Shown: positions 16,513 through 26,159, counted from the first letter of the stretch. The stretch is 64,000 nt of DNA from Candidatus Gastranaerophilales bacterium (GCA_944323115.1 CALURG010000012.1:1-64000); one strand, 5' to 3'. Numbers and translations are program-made. Notes: generated by a model from the sequence alone, not told the origin.

Positions 16513-18213
16513 ATGAGTATCATCGATTTTAGTCTTTACAACAATTTTCCTGTTTCCGTTTTGATACTGGACAGCAGCGGTAAAATTGTATTCAAAAACA
16601 CACAATTTTTAAAAAATTTCGGTAACATAAAAAATTTGGAAAAATTTTCAAACTATTTTTCCTTTGATATTTGTGTTCTTGATTCAGACGATCTGTTCCG
16701 TTCAAATCCGATAAATTTTGCACTAAACTCCAAAGAAAACTTTTGTGCATACGCTATTTATCAAAAAGGTGAAAAACTTCTGTCTTATCAACTTTCTTCT
16801 TTTTATGAACAGGATTTTAAAATATTAGTTTTCAAAGATATAACAACCGATATTTTATATGGCGAAATTGAAAAAAAATATTCTTTTATCAGACAGCAGT
16901 ATTTGAATTTGGCAGAAGAAAACAAACAGTTTGCCGCCTTGCAAAAGCAAGCCCAAACACAAACGGTAAAACTCGGCCTTTTGCACAGAATATCCAATGT
17001 TGTACGGGAATCAATAGATTTAAATCAAATAATAGACTCAGCATTAAAAGAATTGTCCAATCTTTTTGGAGCAATAAAAGTATATTATGCGGCAGCAGAA
17101 GACAAAAATTTTTACATTCGCCATGTCTACCCCGCAAAGTTTAAGAATTCGATTGGTTTAAAAGTGAAACTGCCTTCCGAAACGAATATTTCAATATTTT
17201 CCAAAGAAATAAGCGTAAGTTCTTGCATAAAAGAGTTTTTAAACAGTGACGAGGCTTATCCTGTACAAATAAATCGAATAATCATACCTGTATCAAGAAT
17301 GCACGATATTTTGGGTTTGCTGATAATTTTTACCAACCAGAAAAACTTTGATGAATCTCAAAATGATGTGCTTCAATCCATAGCCTCACAGCTTGCCTCT
17401 GCGATTGTTCAGGCATCTTTATTTTTGCAAATAAAACAAAAAAATACAGAGCTTGAAAATACACTCAAAGAATTAAAAGAAACGCAGTTGCAGCTGATAA
17501 ACTCTGAGAAAATGGCGTCTTTGGGGCAGCTTGTTGCCGGAGTTGCTCACGAAATAAACACACCGTTAGGCTCAATAAATGCCAACAACGACATGCTTTT
17601 AAAAATTATAGAAAAACTTTCTCAAAATCCGGACAAAGAATCTTCAAAAAAGTTTCTTGAAACCATAAAAAATATAAACAAAATTGATAAAGAAGCAATA
17701 AAAAGAATAAGTCATATAGTCATGAGTTTGAAAAAGTTTGTCAGATTGGATGAATCAGATTTGCAATACGCTGACATAAACAGAGAAATTGATTTAACTC
17801 TTGAACTTATAAAACATGAAACAAAAAATAAAATCAAAGTAACAAGAAATTATTCGGAACTGCCAAAAATAAAATGCTATCCGAATATGCTGAATCAGGT
17901 GTTTATGAATCTTTTAATAAACGCCTGCCAGAGCATGCCAAAAGGCGGTGAACTGATTATTACGACAAAATATGAGAACAACTGCCTTATTGTAAAAATA
18001 AAAGATACAGGTTCCGGTATTGACGAAAAAATAAAAGATAAAATATTTATTGCCGGTACAACAACAAAACAAGTCGGAATAGGAACCGGTTTGGGACTTG
18101 CAATTTCAAAAAAAATAGTTGAAAAACATAAAGGTGAAATTAGTTTTAAATCCCAAAAAAATACAGGCACGGAATTTATTATAAAAATTCCTGCCGGCCT
18201 TGATGAAATGTAA
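16513..18213 (+). CDS. Cytoplasmic PAS/GAF sensor histidine kinase
   Basis: 566 residues, no membrane segment. An N-terminal PAS-like domain (about 1-115) is followed by a short coiled coil, a GAF domain (about 165-300), another coiled coil (305-335), and HisKA with AGVAHEINTPLGS (phosphoacceptor H346). The HATPase domain has NACQSMP (N box), DTGSGID, GTTTKQVGIGTGLGLAISKKIVEKHKGEI (G boxes). It phosphorylates an unknown response regulator; none is adjacent. It lies 20 bases after the PAP2 gene. A leaderless start is suggested by TGCTAATAT just before the ATG. Confidence 0.88.
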   Translation: MSIIDFSLYNNFPVSVLILDSSGKIVFKNTQFLKNFGNIKNLEKFSNYFSFDICVLDSDDLFRSNPINFALNSKENFCAYAIYQKGEKLLSYQLSSFYEQDFKILVFKDITTDILYGEIEKKYSFIRQQYLNLAEENKQFAALQKQAQTQTVKLGLLHRISNVVRESIDLNQIIDSALKELSNLFGAIKVYYAAAEDKNFYIRHVYPAKFKNSIGLKVKLPSETNISIFSKEISVSSCIKEFLNSDEAYPVQINRIIIPVSRMHDILGLLIIFTNQKNFDESQNDVLQSIASQLASAIVQASLFLQIKQKNTELENTLKELKETQLQLINSEKMASLGQLVAGVAHEINTPLGSINANNDMLLKIIEKLSQNPDKESSKKFLETIKNINKIDKEAIKRISHIVMSLKKFVRLDESDLQYADINREIDLTLELIKHETKNKIKVTRNYSELPKIKCYPNMLNQVFMNLLINACQSMPKGGELIITTKYENNCLIVKIKDTGSGIDEKIKDKIFIAGTTTKQVGIGTGLGLAISKKIVEKHKGEISFKSQKNTGTEFIIKIPAGLDEM

Positions 18214-18250
18214 TACGCCAGGCGGGTAATTCGTAAGAATACCCGTTATG

Positions 18251-18259
18251 TGGTATAAT
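18251..18259 (+). promoter_or_regulatory. Extended -10 promoter of nitroreductase gene
   Basis: TGGTATAAT, 40 bases before the ATG, with no recognisable -35. The same nonamer occurs at 56437. A weak hairpin of the preceding gene (CGGGTA/TACCCG) lies just upstream. Confidence 0.5.
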
Positions 18260-18298
18260 CGGCTTATCCTTAATAAATATACAAAAGGAGTTTAGTTT

Positions 18299-18823
18299 AT
18301 GAGTGCAGAAATAAAAAATACCATAGATACGATATATGACAGAAGAAGTATCAGAAAATACCTGGACAAATCAGTTAATCCGGATTTGGTACAAGAAATT
18401 TTGAGAGCAGGAATGTTTGCTCCCTCAGGAATCAACAAACAGCCTTGGCATTTTGTTGTTTTTGACAAAAAAGAAATGGTGCAAAAAGTTAAAGAAATGC
18501 ATCCTTATGCATCTTCACTGGCTACAGCACCTGTTTGCATAATGGTGTGCGGAGACACTAATTTGGAAATGGCACCGGGTTTTTATCAGGTTGATTGTTC
18601 TGCGGCAATAGAAAATATGCTGCTTGCAGCAAATGCTCTCGGTCTTGACACATGCTGGATGGGAATTTACCCTTGGACAGAAGTCATGGATAGCTTTTCA
18701 AAAACTTTTGAACTTCCTCAAAATGTAAAACCTTTTGCACTCATTGCACTTGGTTATGGGGCTGTTAAAGCAGAAAGACCCAAAAGATTTGATGAAAACA
18801 AAATTCACTACAACAAATGGTAA
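18299..18823 (+). CDS. Nitroreductase family flavoprotein
   Basis: A 174-residue FMN-dependent oxidoreductase. Family features include DTIYDRRSIRKYLDKSV (FMN phosphate-binding arginines, about 10-26), APSGINKQPWHFVVF (about 40-54), DCSAAIENMLLAANALGLDTCWMGIYPW and a FALIALGYGAVKAERPKRF C-terminus. It probably uses NAD(P)H; the substrate is unknown. AAAGGAG sits 9 bases before the ATG, one of the best ribosome sites in the window. It is followed closely by a second, secreted nitroreductase-like gene. Confidence 0.9.
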   Translation: MSAEIKNTIDTIYDRRSIRKYLDKSVNPDLVQEILRAGMFAPSGINKQPWHFVVFDKKEMVQKVKEMHPYASSLATAPVCIMVCGDTNLEMAPGFYQVDCSAAIENMLLAANALGLDTCWMGIYPWTEVMDSFSKTFELPQNVKPFALIALGYGAVKAERPKRFDENKIHYNKW

Positions 18824-18842
18824 TCTGAATAGGAAAATAATC

Positions 18843-19463
18843 ATGAAAAAACTTGTTCTTGCAATAATGTTGGTATTTGCTCTCATGACAGCCAACACAA
18901 CAATTTCAAAGTGTGAAGTTGTTGCTCCAGACATAAAACTGCCTGATGCAAACATGTCAGGCGGTACGCCAATAATGGATGCTTTTAAAAACAGAAAAAC
19001 AAGTGATAAATTTTCCAAAGTACCGCTAAATCTCCAAACACTGTCAGACTTGTTGTGGGCAGCAGACGGACAAAATCGCCCTGACGGGAAACGTACCGCA
19101 CCCAGTGCACTAAATGCACAGGTTATTTCTATTTATGTTGCTTTCCCGGAAGGTGTTTACAAATATGAGCCGTCTTCACATACGCTTAATGTATTCAGCA
19201 AAGAAGATTTGCGTCCGATTCTCGGAAAATATCCGATGGTGCTTTTATACGTTGCCGACCTGTCAAAACAAAGCAAATACCTGGCTTCCGTTGACTGCGG
19301 TTTTATAGGTCAGAATGTTTATCTTTTCAGTGCGGCAAACAATTTAAACACGGCATTTTTGTATGGAGTAAACAGTATTGCACTCGATGCAAAACTCGGT
19401 CTGAAACTCGGACAGGAGGTTATATTTGCTCAGGTTGTCGGTTATCCTCCGAATGTAAAATAA
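18843..19463 (+). CDS. Exported nitroreductase-like protein (SagB-type)
   Basis: 206 residues with an N-terminal signal peptide (MKKLVLAIMLVFALMTANTT, cleavage near 20-25), so it acts outside the cytoplasmic membrane. The mature part resembles the nitroreductase/SagB group: DAFKNRKTSDKF, LSDLLWAADGQNRPDGKRTAPSALNAQVISIYVAFPEGVYKYEP, VDCGFIGQNVYLFSAANNLNTAFL. These enzymes bind FMN, which would have to be supplied in the periplasm. An earlier in-frame ATG at 18735 lies inside the preceding gene; 18843 is preferred for AGGAAAA and the signal peptide. It sits 19 bases after the first nitroreductase. Confidence 0.82.
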   Translation: MKKLVLAIMLVFALMTANTTISKCEVVAPDIKLPDANMSGGTPIMDAFKNRKTSDKFSKVPLNLQTLSDLLWAADGQNRPDGKRTAPSALNAQVISIYVAFPEGVYKYEPSSHTLNVFSKEDLRPILGKYPMVLLYVADLSKQSKYLASVDCGFIGQNVYLFSAANNLNTAFLYGVNSIALDAKLGLKLGQEVIFAQVVGYPPNVK

Positions 19464-19467
19464 TATT

Positions 19468-20874
19468 TTAAGAATTTATTTTGTTCGTAATGGTGCTTAT
19501 TACATGAGCAAGAGCGTTGTTTGTTCTTAGTTCATCTTTTATTTTTTCATAGGAATAAAGGATGGTGGTGTGTTTTTTCTCAAAAAAGCTGCCTATATCA
19601 GGGAAACTTTGTTTTGTTAAATCTCTGCATAAATATATAGCTACCTGTCTTGCTTCCGCAATTTTTGCACTGCGGCCGGTGCCTTTGATTTCTTTCGGAG
19701 AGAGGTTGTAAAATGCTGCCACTTCATCAAGGATTCCTTCAAAAGTAAAGGATCTTTCTTTTTCGGAATAGTTAATAATGTTTTTTACATTTTCAATATT
19801 TAATGGTACTTCATTTATACTGGCATATGCGGTTACACGGTTAAAAGCACCTTCCAGTTCTCTGATATTGTTAGAATATACTGTTGCCAAAAATTCAATA
19901 ATGTTATTAGGAACCTCGATACAAGAATCCTTTGCCAGATTGTGTAGAATCGCCATTCTTGTTTCTATATCAGGCACTTGAATATCTGCCATCAATCCCC
20001 ATTCAAAACGGCTTATCAGCCTGTCTGACAAAGACGGAATTTCTTTTGGTGTTCTGTCAGATGTGACAACAATTTGTTTTCCGGAGCCATGAAGTGTATT
20101 AAAAGTATTAAAGACTTCTTCTTCTGTTCTTGTTTTTCCTGCTATAAGCTGTATGTCATCTATCAAAAGAACATCGACTTCACGATATTTTTTTCTGAAG
20201 CTGTTCATTTTTTTTGTTTTTTCGTCACCTCTTGCCAGAGCATTTACAACATCATTCACAAAATCTTCGGCAGTTATAAAAAGAACTTTTAAATCAGGTC
20301 TATTTTTGATTATATAATGTCCGATTGCCTGCATGATATGAGTTTTGCCGAGTCCCGGCCCGCCGTATATATACAGCGGATTGTATTTTATTCCCGGCTT
20401 TTGAGCAACGGTTTGTGCCGCTACGTAAGCAAGTTTGTTGTTTGAGCCTACTACAAAATTTTCAAATTTGTATTTTAAATTTAAATTCGATGACTGCATA
20501 TGTGTCAAACTGTCATACTGATATTTAAAACCTTGAGAATTTTTGTTTTTTAAATCCGCATTTTCTTTTTCATATTGTGCAACTCTTTTAGCAGATTTTT
20601 TAGAAAGAGTTTTTGCAAGTTCTTCATCAAAAATGATTTTTACTTCCAAATCTTTTTTGAGAACTTCTTTCACTGCTGAGGCAATTTCCGGATAATGATT
20701 TTTTCTGAGCATGCTCGGAGCAAGAGCATGACCCGTATGCAAAACAAAACTGTTCTCGTCAAAATATTGCGGCTCAAGCGGAACAATCCAAGTTCTAAAT
20801 GTCGATTCTGAAATACTTTTTTCCAGAACAGACAAAATATCATTCCAAACTTCTACTATATTTTCCTGACTCAT
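19468..20874 (-). CDS. dnaA: Chromosomal replication initiator protein DnaA
   Basis: An AAA+ initiator that binds DnaA boxes and melts the origin. 468 residues: domain I (about 1-85), linker, AAA+ with Walker A GGPGLGKTH (171-179), Walker B VLLIDDIQ and sensor regions (VTSDRTPKEI, SRFEWGL), and domain IV with the HTH/signature region GTGRSAKIAEARQVAIYLCRDLTKQSFPDIGSFF. TAATAT ends 7 bases before the ATG and no Shine-Dalgarno is visible, so the mRNA may be leaderless. dnaN and other usual neighbours are absent; a STAS-like gene lies 36 bases upstream in the same direction. Confidence 0.97.
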   Translation of the reverse strand: MSQENIVEVWNDILSVLEKSISESTFRTWIVPLEPQYFDENSFVLHTGHALAPSMLRKNHYPEIASAVKEVLKKDLEVKIIFDEELAKTLSKKSAKRVAQYEKENADLKNKNSQGFKYQYDSLTHMQSSNLNLKYKFENFVVGSNNKLAYVAAQTVAQKPGIKYNPLYIYGGPGLGKTHIMQAIGHYIIKNRPDLKVLFITAEDFVNDVVNALARGDEKTKKMNSFRKKYREVDVLLIDDIQLIAGKTRTEEEVFNTFNTLHGSGKQIVVTSDRTPKEIPSLSDRLISRFEWGLMADIQVPDIETRMAILHNLAKDSCIEVPNNIIEFLATVYSNNIRELEGAFNRVTAYASINEVPLNIENVKNIINYSEKERSFTFEGILDEVAAFYNLSPKEIKGTGRSAKIAEARQVAIYLCRDLTKQSFPDIGSFFEKKHTTILYSYEKIKDELRTNNALAHVISTITNKINS

Positions 20875-20881
20875 GGTTTTT

Positions 20882-20887
20882 ATATTA
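20882..20887 (-). promoter_or_regulatory. -10 box of dnaA, leaderless spacing
   Basis: TAATAT on the reverse strand with 7 bases to the dnaA ATG; no ribosome-binding site lies between. Confidence 0.4.
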
Positions 20888-20910
20888 CAACAAAACCATC
20901 GTCATGTCAT

Positions 20911-21297
20911 TTAGCGGCAAATGCTAAAATTGCGAATAAAACCTTTTTCTATATCCACATAATTTTTTCTTGCTTTTTTGACTTCAACTATTGTGTTGTC
21001 CAGCTGCAAAAGTTCAATTTGGCTTTTTATATTTTCATCCCTTACAAACCATTTTATTTTCCCGTCGCAATATTTTGCAAAATGGAATGTCGAAGAAAGC
21101 ACACAGACTTTGATTGCATCAATCAAATTTAGCCCTGATATATCAATGCTTAAAAATTTACAGTTGTTTCTTGAAATATAGTCTTTTGCCTCATAAACAG
21201 CTTCAAACACGCTGCTTTTATAATTCCCGACTTTCAATAATGCTTCCTGCTCAAAATCGATACGTTGGGGAAAATCTCTGGAGTCTTTTGTAGTCAT
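20911..21297 (-). CDS. Small STAS-like protein upstream of dnaA
   Basis: 128 residues. A central segment FLSIDISGLNLIDAIKVCVLSSTFHFAKYCDGKIKWFV resembles the STAS/anti-sigma-antagonist fold: a beta strand ending IDISGL, then an Asp-containing loop and helix, then a second strand after a charged turn. The usual Ser/Thr phosphosite pattern DSSG is not present (here LIDAIK). It could be a degenerate STAS domain or an unrelated alpha/beta fold. It lies just upstream of dnaA on the same strand. Confidence 0.5.
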   Translation of the reverse strand: MTTKDSRDFPQRIDFEQEALLKVGNYKSSVFEAVYEAKDYISRNNCKFLSIDISGLNLIDAIKVCVLSSTFHFAKYCDGKIKWFVRDENIKSQIELLQLDNTIVEVKKARKNYVDIEKGFIRNFSICR

Positions 21298-21466
21298 AAA
21301 TATCTATATCTCTAATATATGTTTTTACTAATGTTTAAATTTTCAAGAATACATATAATATAACGAGATAATTTTCAAAAAATTAAATGATTAAATCAAA
21401 ACTACATCTTTCGTATGACTTTCAAGCTATAATTGGTTTTACACGGATTTTAAAATACAGCTGCAA

Positions 21467-22537
21467 TTAAATAAAATTGTTTAATTTAGCTTCAATTTCG
21501 TCTCTCACTCTTTCAACAGTTATGTCATTTATACATCTGTAATTTCTGGAACATGGTGTTTTTAGTCCGCAAGGCTGGCATGGCAGATTTGTTTTTATCA
21601 CAACGGCATCAGACTCAAAAGCACACCATTTTTCAGTATTCATAGGGCCGTATATTCCTATCACCGGTGTTTCAACAGATGCTGCAATATGGAGATTCCC
21701 GCTGTCACATCCGACTATCAAATCACAAAGCTTTGTAAAAGCGAGAGTTTCTCTCAAAGAAAATTTTCCGCATACATTTACAGGAGGAACTTTCAAGTTT
21801 TCTCCGTTGTTATCAATATATGACATTATTTCTTCATAAGTTTGAGAATCATTTTTTGTTCCGTTAAAAAGCACCTGCACACCTTTTTCATCGCTCAGCC
21901 ATTTTACGATTTCCGCCCATCGTTGTTTGGGCCATTCTTTTTTTCTGTTGCCGCTTGTAGCATGCACAATGACTTTAGGTTGGTTGTTGTCAAAATTTAC
22001 AAAATATTCTTCTTGAAGAACTTCTTTTACACCTTCCAGTTCTTTTACTTCAACCCAGTTTTCAAGATAATTGTCTTTGGGCTCTATTCCGTCAGCTCTC
22101 AACACATCGAGAAAACATTCTATTTCATGCCTGTTTTCAACATAAGGAACACGTTTTGTAAGAAGAAACCCTCTCATTTCGGTATTGAATCCGACACGTT
22201 CTTTTATTCCTGCGGCAAACGCAAGAAACGCACTGGAAAAAGAACGTTTCAACACATAGGCTTTGTCATAGTGATTGTTTTTGAGCAGTTTGACATAACT
22301 CCAAAAATCCTTCTTCTCTGCATCTTCTTTATTTTCGTACCTGTGTTTTTTTGTCGTGTCAAAGTAAATAAAATTGTCTACATAAGGACATTTTTCAATA
22401 ATTTCTCCCGACACGGGTGCTACAAGCATGTCTATTTGTGCATCAGGATATGCATCTTTGAGATTTCTTAAAAAAGGCACCGTCAAAAGAGTGTCTCCGA
22501 TAAATCTATATCTCATAACAAGAATTTTTTTACACAT
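21467..22537 (-). CDS. Glycosyltransferase family 9 (ADP-heptose:LPS heptosyltransferase-like)
   Basis: A 356-residue cytoplasmic GT-B enzyme adding heptose to the LPS core on the inner face of the membrane. The N-terminus KILVMRYRFIGDTLLTVPFLRNLKDAYP is typical. The C-terminal donor site has NRKKEWPKQRWAEIVKWL and VGCDSGNLHIAASVETPVIGIYGP. A Cys cluster near the end (CQPCGLKTPC) is seen in related proteins. GAGGAAT precedes the ATG and lies in the 3' end of lpxK one base upstream, so the two are coupled. Confidence 0.9.
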   Translation of the reverse strand: MCKKILVMRYRFIGDTLLTVPFLRNLKDAYPDAQIDMLVAPVSGEIIEKCPYVDNFIYFDTTKKHRYENKEDAEKKDFWSYVKLLKNNHYDKAYVLKRSFSSAFLAFAAGIKERVGFNTEMRGFLLTKRVPYVENRHEIECFLDVLRADGIEPKDNYLENWVEVKELEGVKEVLQEEYFVNFDNNQPKVIVHATSGNRKKEWPKQRWAEIVKWLSDEKGVQVLFNGTKNDSQTYEEIMSYIDNNGENLKVPPVNVCGKFSLRETLAFTKLCDLIVGCDSGNLHIAASVETPVIGIYGPMNTEKWCAFESDAVVIKTNLPCQPCGLKTPCSRNYRCINDITVERVRDEIEAKLNNFI

Positions 22538-22538
22538 A

Positions 22539-23606
22539 TTATTCCTCTAACAAAGTTTTTAAATCCAAAACCGGTTTCAGTCTTAATACAAATATATCAT
22601 TTCGGGAAGATGCAATTTCTTTTAGTTTTACCGCATCTTTTTCCGTTGTAATCAAAGCTTGTGCATTAAATTTTTCTTTAATTTTTACAAGATTGTTTAT
22701 ATCCTCTTCAACATATAAGTGATGGTCGGGAAAATTTTTTGTCTCAAGGACATCATACCTTGTCAAAAAATTGTAAAATTGCTCAGGTTGTGCAATTGCA
22801 CTGAAAGCAACGAAAGACATGTTTTCTTCACAAACCTCGTTTGTTTTCAGGTTGTATACACAATCAGGAGCCATTGAACAAACCAGTGAAGGCTTTTTAT
22901 ATTTTTTTCTTAAATACCTTGCAAAAGTTCTTGCAGCCTTGTCATCAAAACTTTTGTTCACAACCACAATTTTGTCAGCCCGTTTGATTTCTGACAAAGG
23001 CTCTCTCAATGCACCCAGTGGCAGCAAGCAGCCATTTGAAAACTGTTTTTCGGAATCAACAACAAGTATATTCAAATCTCTGCCTAATTTTTGATGCTGG
23101 TACCCGTCATCCAAAATAATCCTTGTCGTTTTTAACTTACTTTGGGCATATTTTGCCGACTTTGTACGGCTTGAGCAGGTTAATACGGACGTCCCTTTGC
23201 AGTGCGATGCAAGCCAAAACGGCTCATCTCCGGCTTCTTTTGCATCAAAATATATTTGTTCCCCGTCAGAAATAACGTTTACTTCTTTGTTGTTGAGTTT
23301 TCCGCCGTAGCCTCTGGAAAGTATTGCTGTTCTTTCTCCTTTTTTTTGAAGATAGTTTGCAATTTCAGCGGTTATCGGAGTTTTTCCCGTACCTCCCGTT
23401 GTGAGATTCCCCACAGATATTGTATATGGTCTGGGTCTGTAAGACTTTATAATCTTTTTTCTGTATAAAAAATTTCTCGTTTCAACAATACTAAAATATA
23501 CCAAAGAAGGCAGTGTGAGTATTGCATAAAGAAACACCGCAGACAGCCAATCAGCAGGATTTTTATAGTTTTTTTTGTAATGAAAATTTGTCAAAAACAC
23601 TTTCAT
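22539..23606 (-). CDS. lpxK: Tetraacyldisaccharide 4'-kinase
   Basis: Phosphorylates the lipid A precursor at the 4' position, on the inner-membrane cytoplasmic face. 355 residues: a hydrophobic N-terminal anchor (about 22-42), SVGNLTTGGTGKTP with Walker A at 71-77, LSRGYGG, DDGYQH, and a C-terminal domain with FPDHHLY. Its presence shows the cell makes lipid A. A TATAAA box lies 8 bases before the ATG with no Shine-Dalgarno. It is followed one base later by a heptosyltransferase, forming an LPS unit. Confidence 0.95.
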   Translation of the reverse strand: MKVFLTNFHYKKNYKNPADWLSAVFLYAILTLPSLVYFSIVETRNFLYRKKIIKSYRPRPYTISVGNLTTGGTGKTPITAEIANYLQKKGERTAILSRGYGGKLNNKEVNVISDGEQIYFDAKEAGDEPFWLASHCKGTSVLTCSSRTKSAKYAQSKLKTTRIILDDGYQHQKLGRDLNILVVDSEKQFSNGCLLPLGALREPLSEIKRADKIVVVNKSFDDKAARTFARYLRKKYKKPSLVCSMAPDCVYNLKTNEVCEENMSFVAFSAIAQPEQFYNFLTRYDVLETKNFPDHHLYVEEDINNLVKIKEKFNAQALITTEKDAVKLKEIASSRNDIFVLRLKPVLDLKTLLEE

Positions 23607-23614
23607 AAACAGAT

Positions 23615-23620
23615 TTTATA
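23615..23620 (-). promoter_or_regulatory. -10 box of lpxK, leaderless spacing
   Basis: TATAAA on the reverse strand, 8 bases before the lpxK ATG. Confidence 0.35.
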
Positions 23621-23643
23621 ATAAATTCGTGCGTGTGTCATGT

Positions 23644-26079
23644 TTAAGGTTTTGCAGAGCATGGCAGGGACATATCTTCGACAAATTTACGTTTTTCATT
23701 ATCAAAACGTAAAATCCTGTAACTATCAGTTGCCGCCTGGATTTTTAGGGCATTGTTTGTATCGGTGCGGTATATTTTTATATTGTTTTTTGCAAGTGTT
23801 TTAAGAGTCTGCTTTGCAGGATGGCCGTAGTTGTTTCGTCCGGTCGAAATTATTGCGGCGTCGGGGTTTATTGTTTTCAGCATTTTTGTTGTCACAGTAT
23901 TTTTTGCACCGTGATGACCGGATTTCAATATTTCTATTTTATCGTTGTGCAAATCTTTTTTTATTTTATTAAAAGAACGAACCGTTCCGTCGGCCATAAA
24001 CAGCATGTCAAAATCTCCGTATGACAAAAGAGCAATTGTGGAATTGTCGTTGTCGTTTTTGTTTTCCGTAAAATCGGGTGTATAAGTTTTCAATGACAGA
24101 TTGTTTTCTTTATAAACGGTTTTGTTGTTCTGGGCAAACTCTGTATTTACTTTGTTTTCTTCGATATATTTCATTAGAGCTTTTGTAGTTTTTGAGGTGT
24201 CTTTTTCTTTGCTTAAAATTAAAGTCCCTACTTTTGCAGTCTGCATAATATCAACAGCACCGCCGGAATGGTCGGAATCAAAATGTGTAAGTATCATAAA
24301 ATCAATGTTTTTTATTCCTCTGTCTTTTAAGTACTTGCCCATTATCGAATCAGCCTGAGAAAAATTGTTTTTTGAATTTCCAAGTTTGCCGTGAGCCGTA
24401 TCTATCATTATGTATTTCTTTTTGGGCGTTTTTATCAAAAAGCTGTCCGCATTTCCCACATCAAATACAAGAATTTCACAGTTTTTCTTTTCGATTTTTA
24501 TAAAGGAAAAACCAAATATTACAGCCGACAAAATTACAACGGCTATAAGCTTTTTGTTTTGAAATTTGTTTCTTATTAAAAAACCAAAACCAACAAGCAT
24601 TCCATAATATGCACACAGTTGCAAATAATTCGGAGCAAAAGCCGGAATCAATGATGCGGGCAAAGATGAAAAATAATTTGAAATTTGTACAATAGCAGTT
24701 ACAAAAGGATTCAAAATTGTATCAAACAGAAAACAAGAATGATTTGCAATACTTACGACAGGTATCATCGCAATAATCGAACCCAAAAAGCCGAGAAAAC
24801 TTATTACCATGATAAACGGTGTTATGACAAAATTTGCCAGTATTGAATAGGTGGCAAACGTATTAAAATAAAACATCTGAATTGGTGCCGCAAACAACTG
24901 GGCAACAACAGGAATCAAAACTGCTCCCGCAATAAATTCCAAAAACTTGTTGTCTATTTTCTCCAAAACCGGAGGACAATAAAACATTAAAGCAAAAGTT
25001 ACGACAAATGACAGTTGAAAACCTACATCGTTAATCATTGCAGGATTGTATAAAAGCATCAGAAAAGCAACAAAAAATACAAGTGCAATTCCGTCCGTGT
25101 TTCTGTCAATCAATTTGCCGAGAAGAACAAACTCTATCATCAACGCAGCTCTCAAAACAGACGGTCCCATACCTGTCATCAGGGTGTAGAAAGCAACAAG
25201 AAAAATTCCTGCAACAATTACCTGCCTGTAGCCGAGTCTCAACCTTGTACCTATAAAAAACCATATTCCGAAAATAATTGATACGTTCATTCCGGAAGCG
25301 GCAAGGATATGGAGTAAACCGGAATTTACAAAAGAATTTTTTATTTCGTCAGGCGGATTTATTGCGTCATCGCCGAATACTATACCTCCCAAAACTTCAA
25401 GATTCGGACTTTTTATAAACTTTTTGTGCACCTCAATTATTTCCGTTCTCTTGTCATCCAGTTTTTGTAAAAATTTACCTGCCGGTGTTTCCGGAGCAGA
25501 CAATATTTTCCATCCGCCTGGATTAACATAAAAAGTTGAAAACACTGAATGATTTTTCAAATACTTTGAATAATCAAACTGAGACGGATTTTTTGCCTTA
25601 ATCGGGCTGTACAGTTTCCCTTTGAGTTCTATTTTGTCGGCAATTTTTATTTTTGAAATATTTTCCGGTTTGTCATATACAGTTACAATAGTTTTTGCAT
25701 CAATATTTGACATCGTTTTTTGTTTGCTTTCGCCGTATTTTTGCAGTTTTGCTTCGTTAACTTTCAGATAAAATTTTGATTTACCCGGATTGTTTGTTGT
25801 CGGGATAGATTTTACTATCCCTGTGATTGTTCCTTCAGCAGGAATAAGAGCGGATAAATCATCAAAGTTTTTTATCTGAAAATTACAGTTTACAAGTGCA
25901 GCGGCAAAAGCCAGGTAAAAAATTATTGCGTATTTGTTTGAAACGAGATTTTTGTAAACCGAAAAAATCAAAACTAACAGTAAAAAAGTACTAAAAAGAA
26001 CTATTTTGTCCATAAAAAACGCAATAACACCCAAAATATAAAAGGAAGAAAATATTATTGTGCTTTGCGTTTTTTCCAA
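23644..26079 (-). CDS. comEC: ComEC/Rec2 family DNA-uptake channel with metallo-beta-lactamase domain
   Basis: 811 residues. Two N-terminal membrane segments precede a soluble OB-fold-like part (about 75-190). The Competence domain (about 220-500) has ILAASGMNVSIIFG and GMGPSVLRAALM, with many membrane helices. A C-terminal metallo-beta-lactamase domain (about 525-800) has DVGNADSFLI, HFDSDHSGG, KSGHHGAKNT and GHP. It imports single-stranded DNA during transformation (family knowledge). No other competence genes are here. It starts at TTG 26079 with GAGGGG 6 bases upstream. lpxK lies 37 bases downstream. Confidence 0.92.
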   Translation of the reverse strand: MEKTQSTIIFSSFYILGVIAFFMDKIVLFSTFLLLVLIFSVYKNLVSNKYAIIFYLAFAAALVNCNFQIKNFDDLSALIPAEGTITGIVKSIPTTNNPGKSKFYLKVNEAKLQKYGESKQKTMSNIDAKTIVTVYDKPENISKIKIADKIELKGKLYSPIKAKNPSQFDYSKYLKNHSVFSTFYVNPGGWKILSAPETPAGKFLQKLDDKRTEIIEVHKKFIKSPNLEVLGGIVFGDDAINPPDEIKNSFVNSGLLHILAASGMNVSIIFGIWFFIGTRLRLGYRQVIVAGIFLVAFYTLMTGMGPSVLRAALMIEFVLLGKLIDRNTDGIALVFFVAFLMLLYNPAMINDVGFQLSFVVTFALMFYCPPVLEKIDNKFLEFIAGAVLIPVVAQLFAAPIQMFYFNTFATYSILANFVITPFIMVISFLGFLGSIIAMIPVVSIANHSCFLFDTILNPFVTAIVQISNYFSSLPASLIPAFAPNYLQLCAYYGMLVGFGFLIRNKFQNKKLIAVVILSAVIFGFSFIKIEKKNCEILVFDVGNADSFLIKTPKKKYIMIDTAHGKLGNSKNNFSQADSIMGKYLKDRGIKNIDFMILTHFDSDHSGGAVDIMQTAKVGTLILSKEKDTSKTTKALMKYIEENKVNTEFAQNNKTVYKENNLSLKTYTPDFTENKNDNDNSTIALLSYGDFDMLFMADGTVRSFNKIKKDLHNDKIEILKSGHHGAKNTVTTKMLKTINPDAAIISTGRNNYGHPAKQTLKTLAKNNIKIYRTDTNNALKIQAATDSYRILRFDNEKRKFVEDMSLPCSAKP

Positions 26080-26159
26080 TTCTTGCCCCTCTGCTACAGG
26101 TAAATATAACAGGATTTTTCAAATATTTATAATCCGAAATTATAAAAATATGATATATA

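Noticed and set aside
20875..21466. Replication origin next to dnaA
   Set aside because: No cluster of TTATCCACA-type boxes and no AT-rich unwinding array beyond background; single near-matches to the box also occur inside genes elsewhere.
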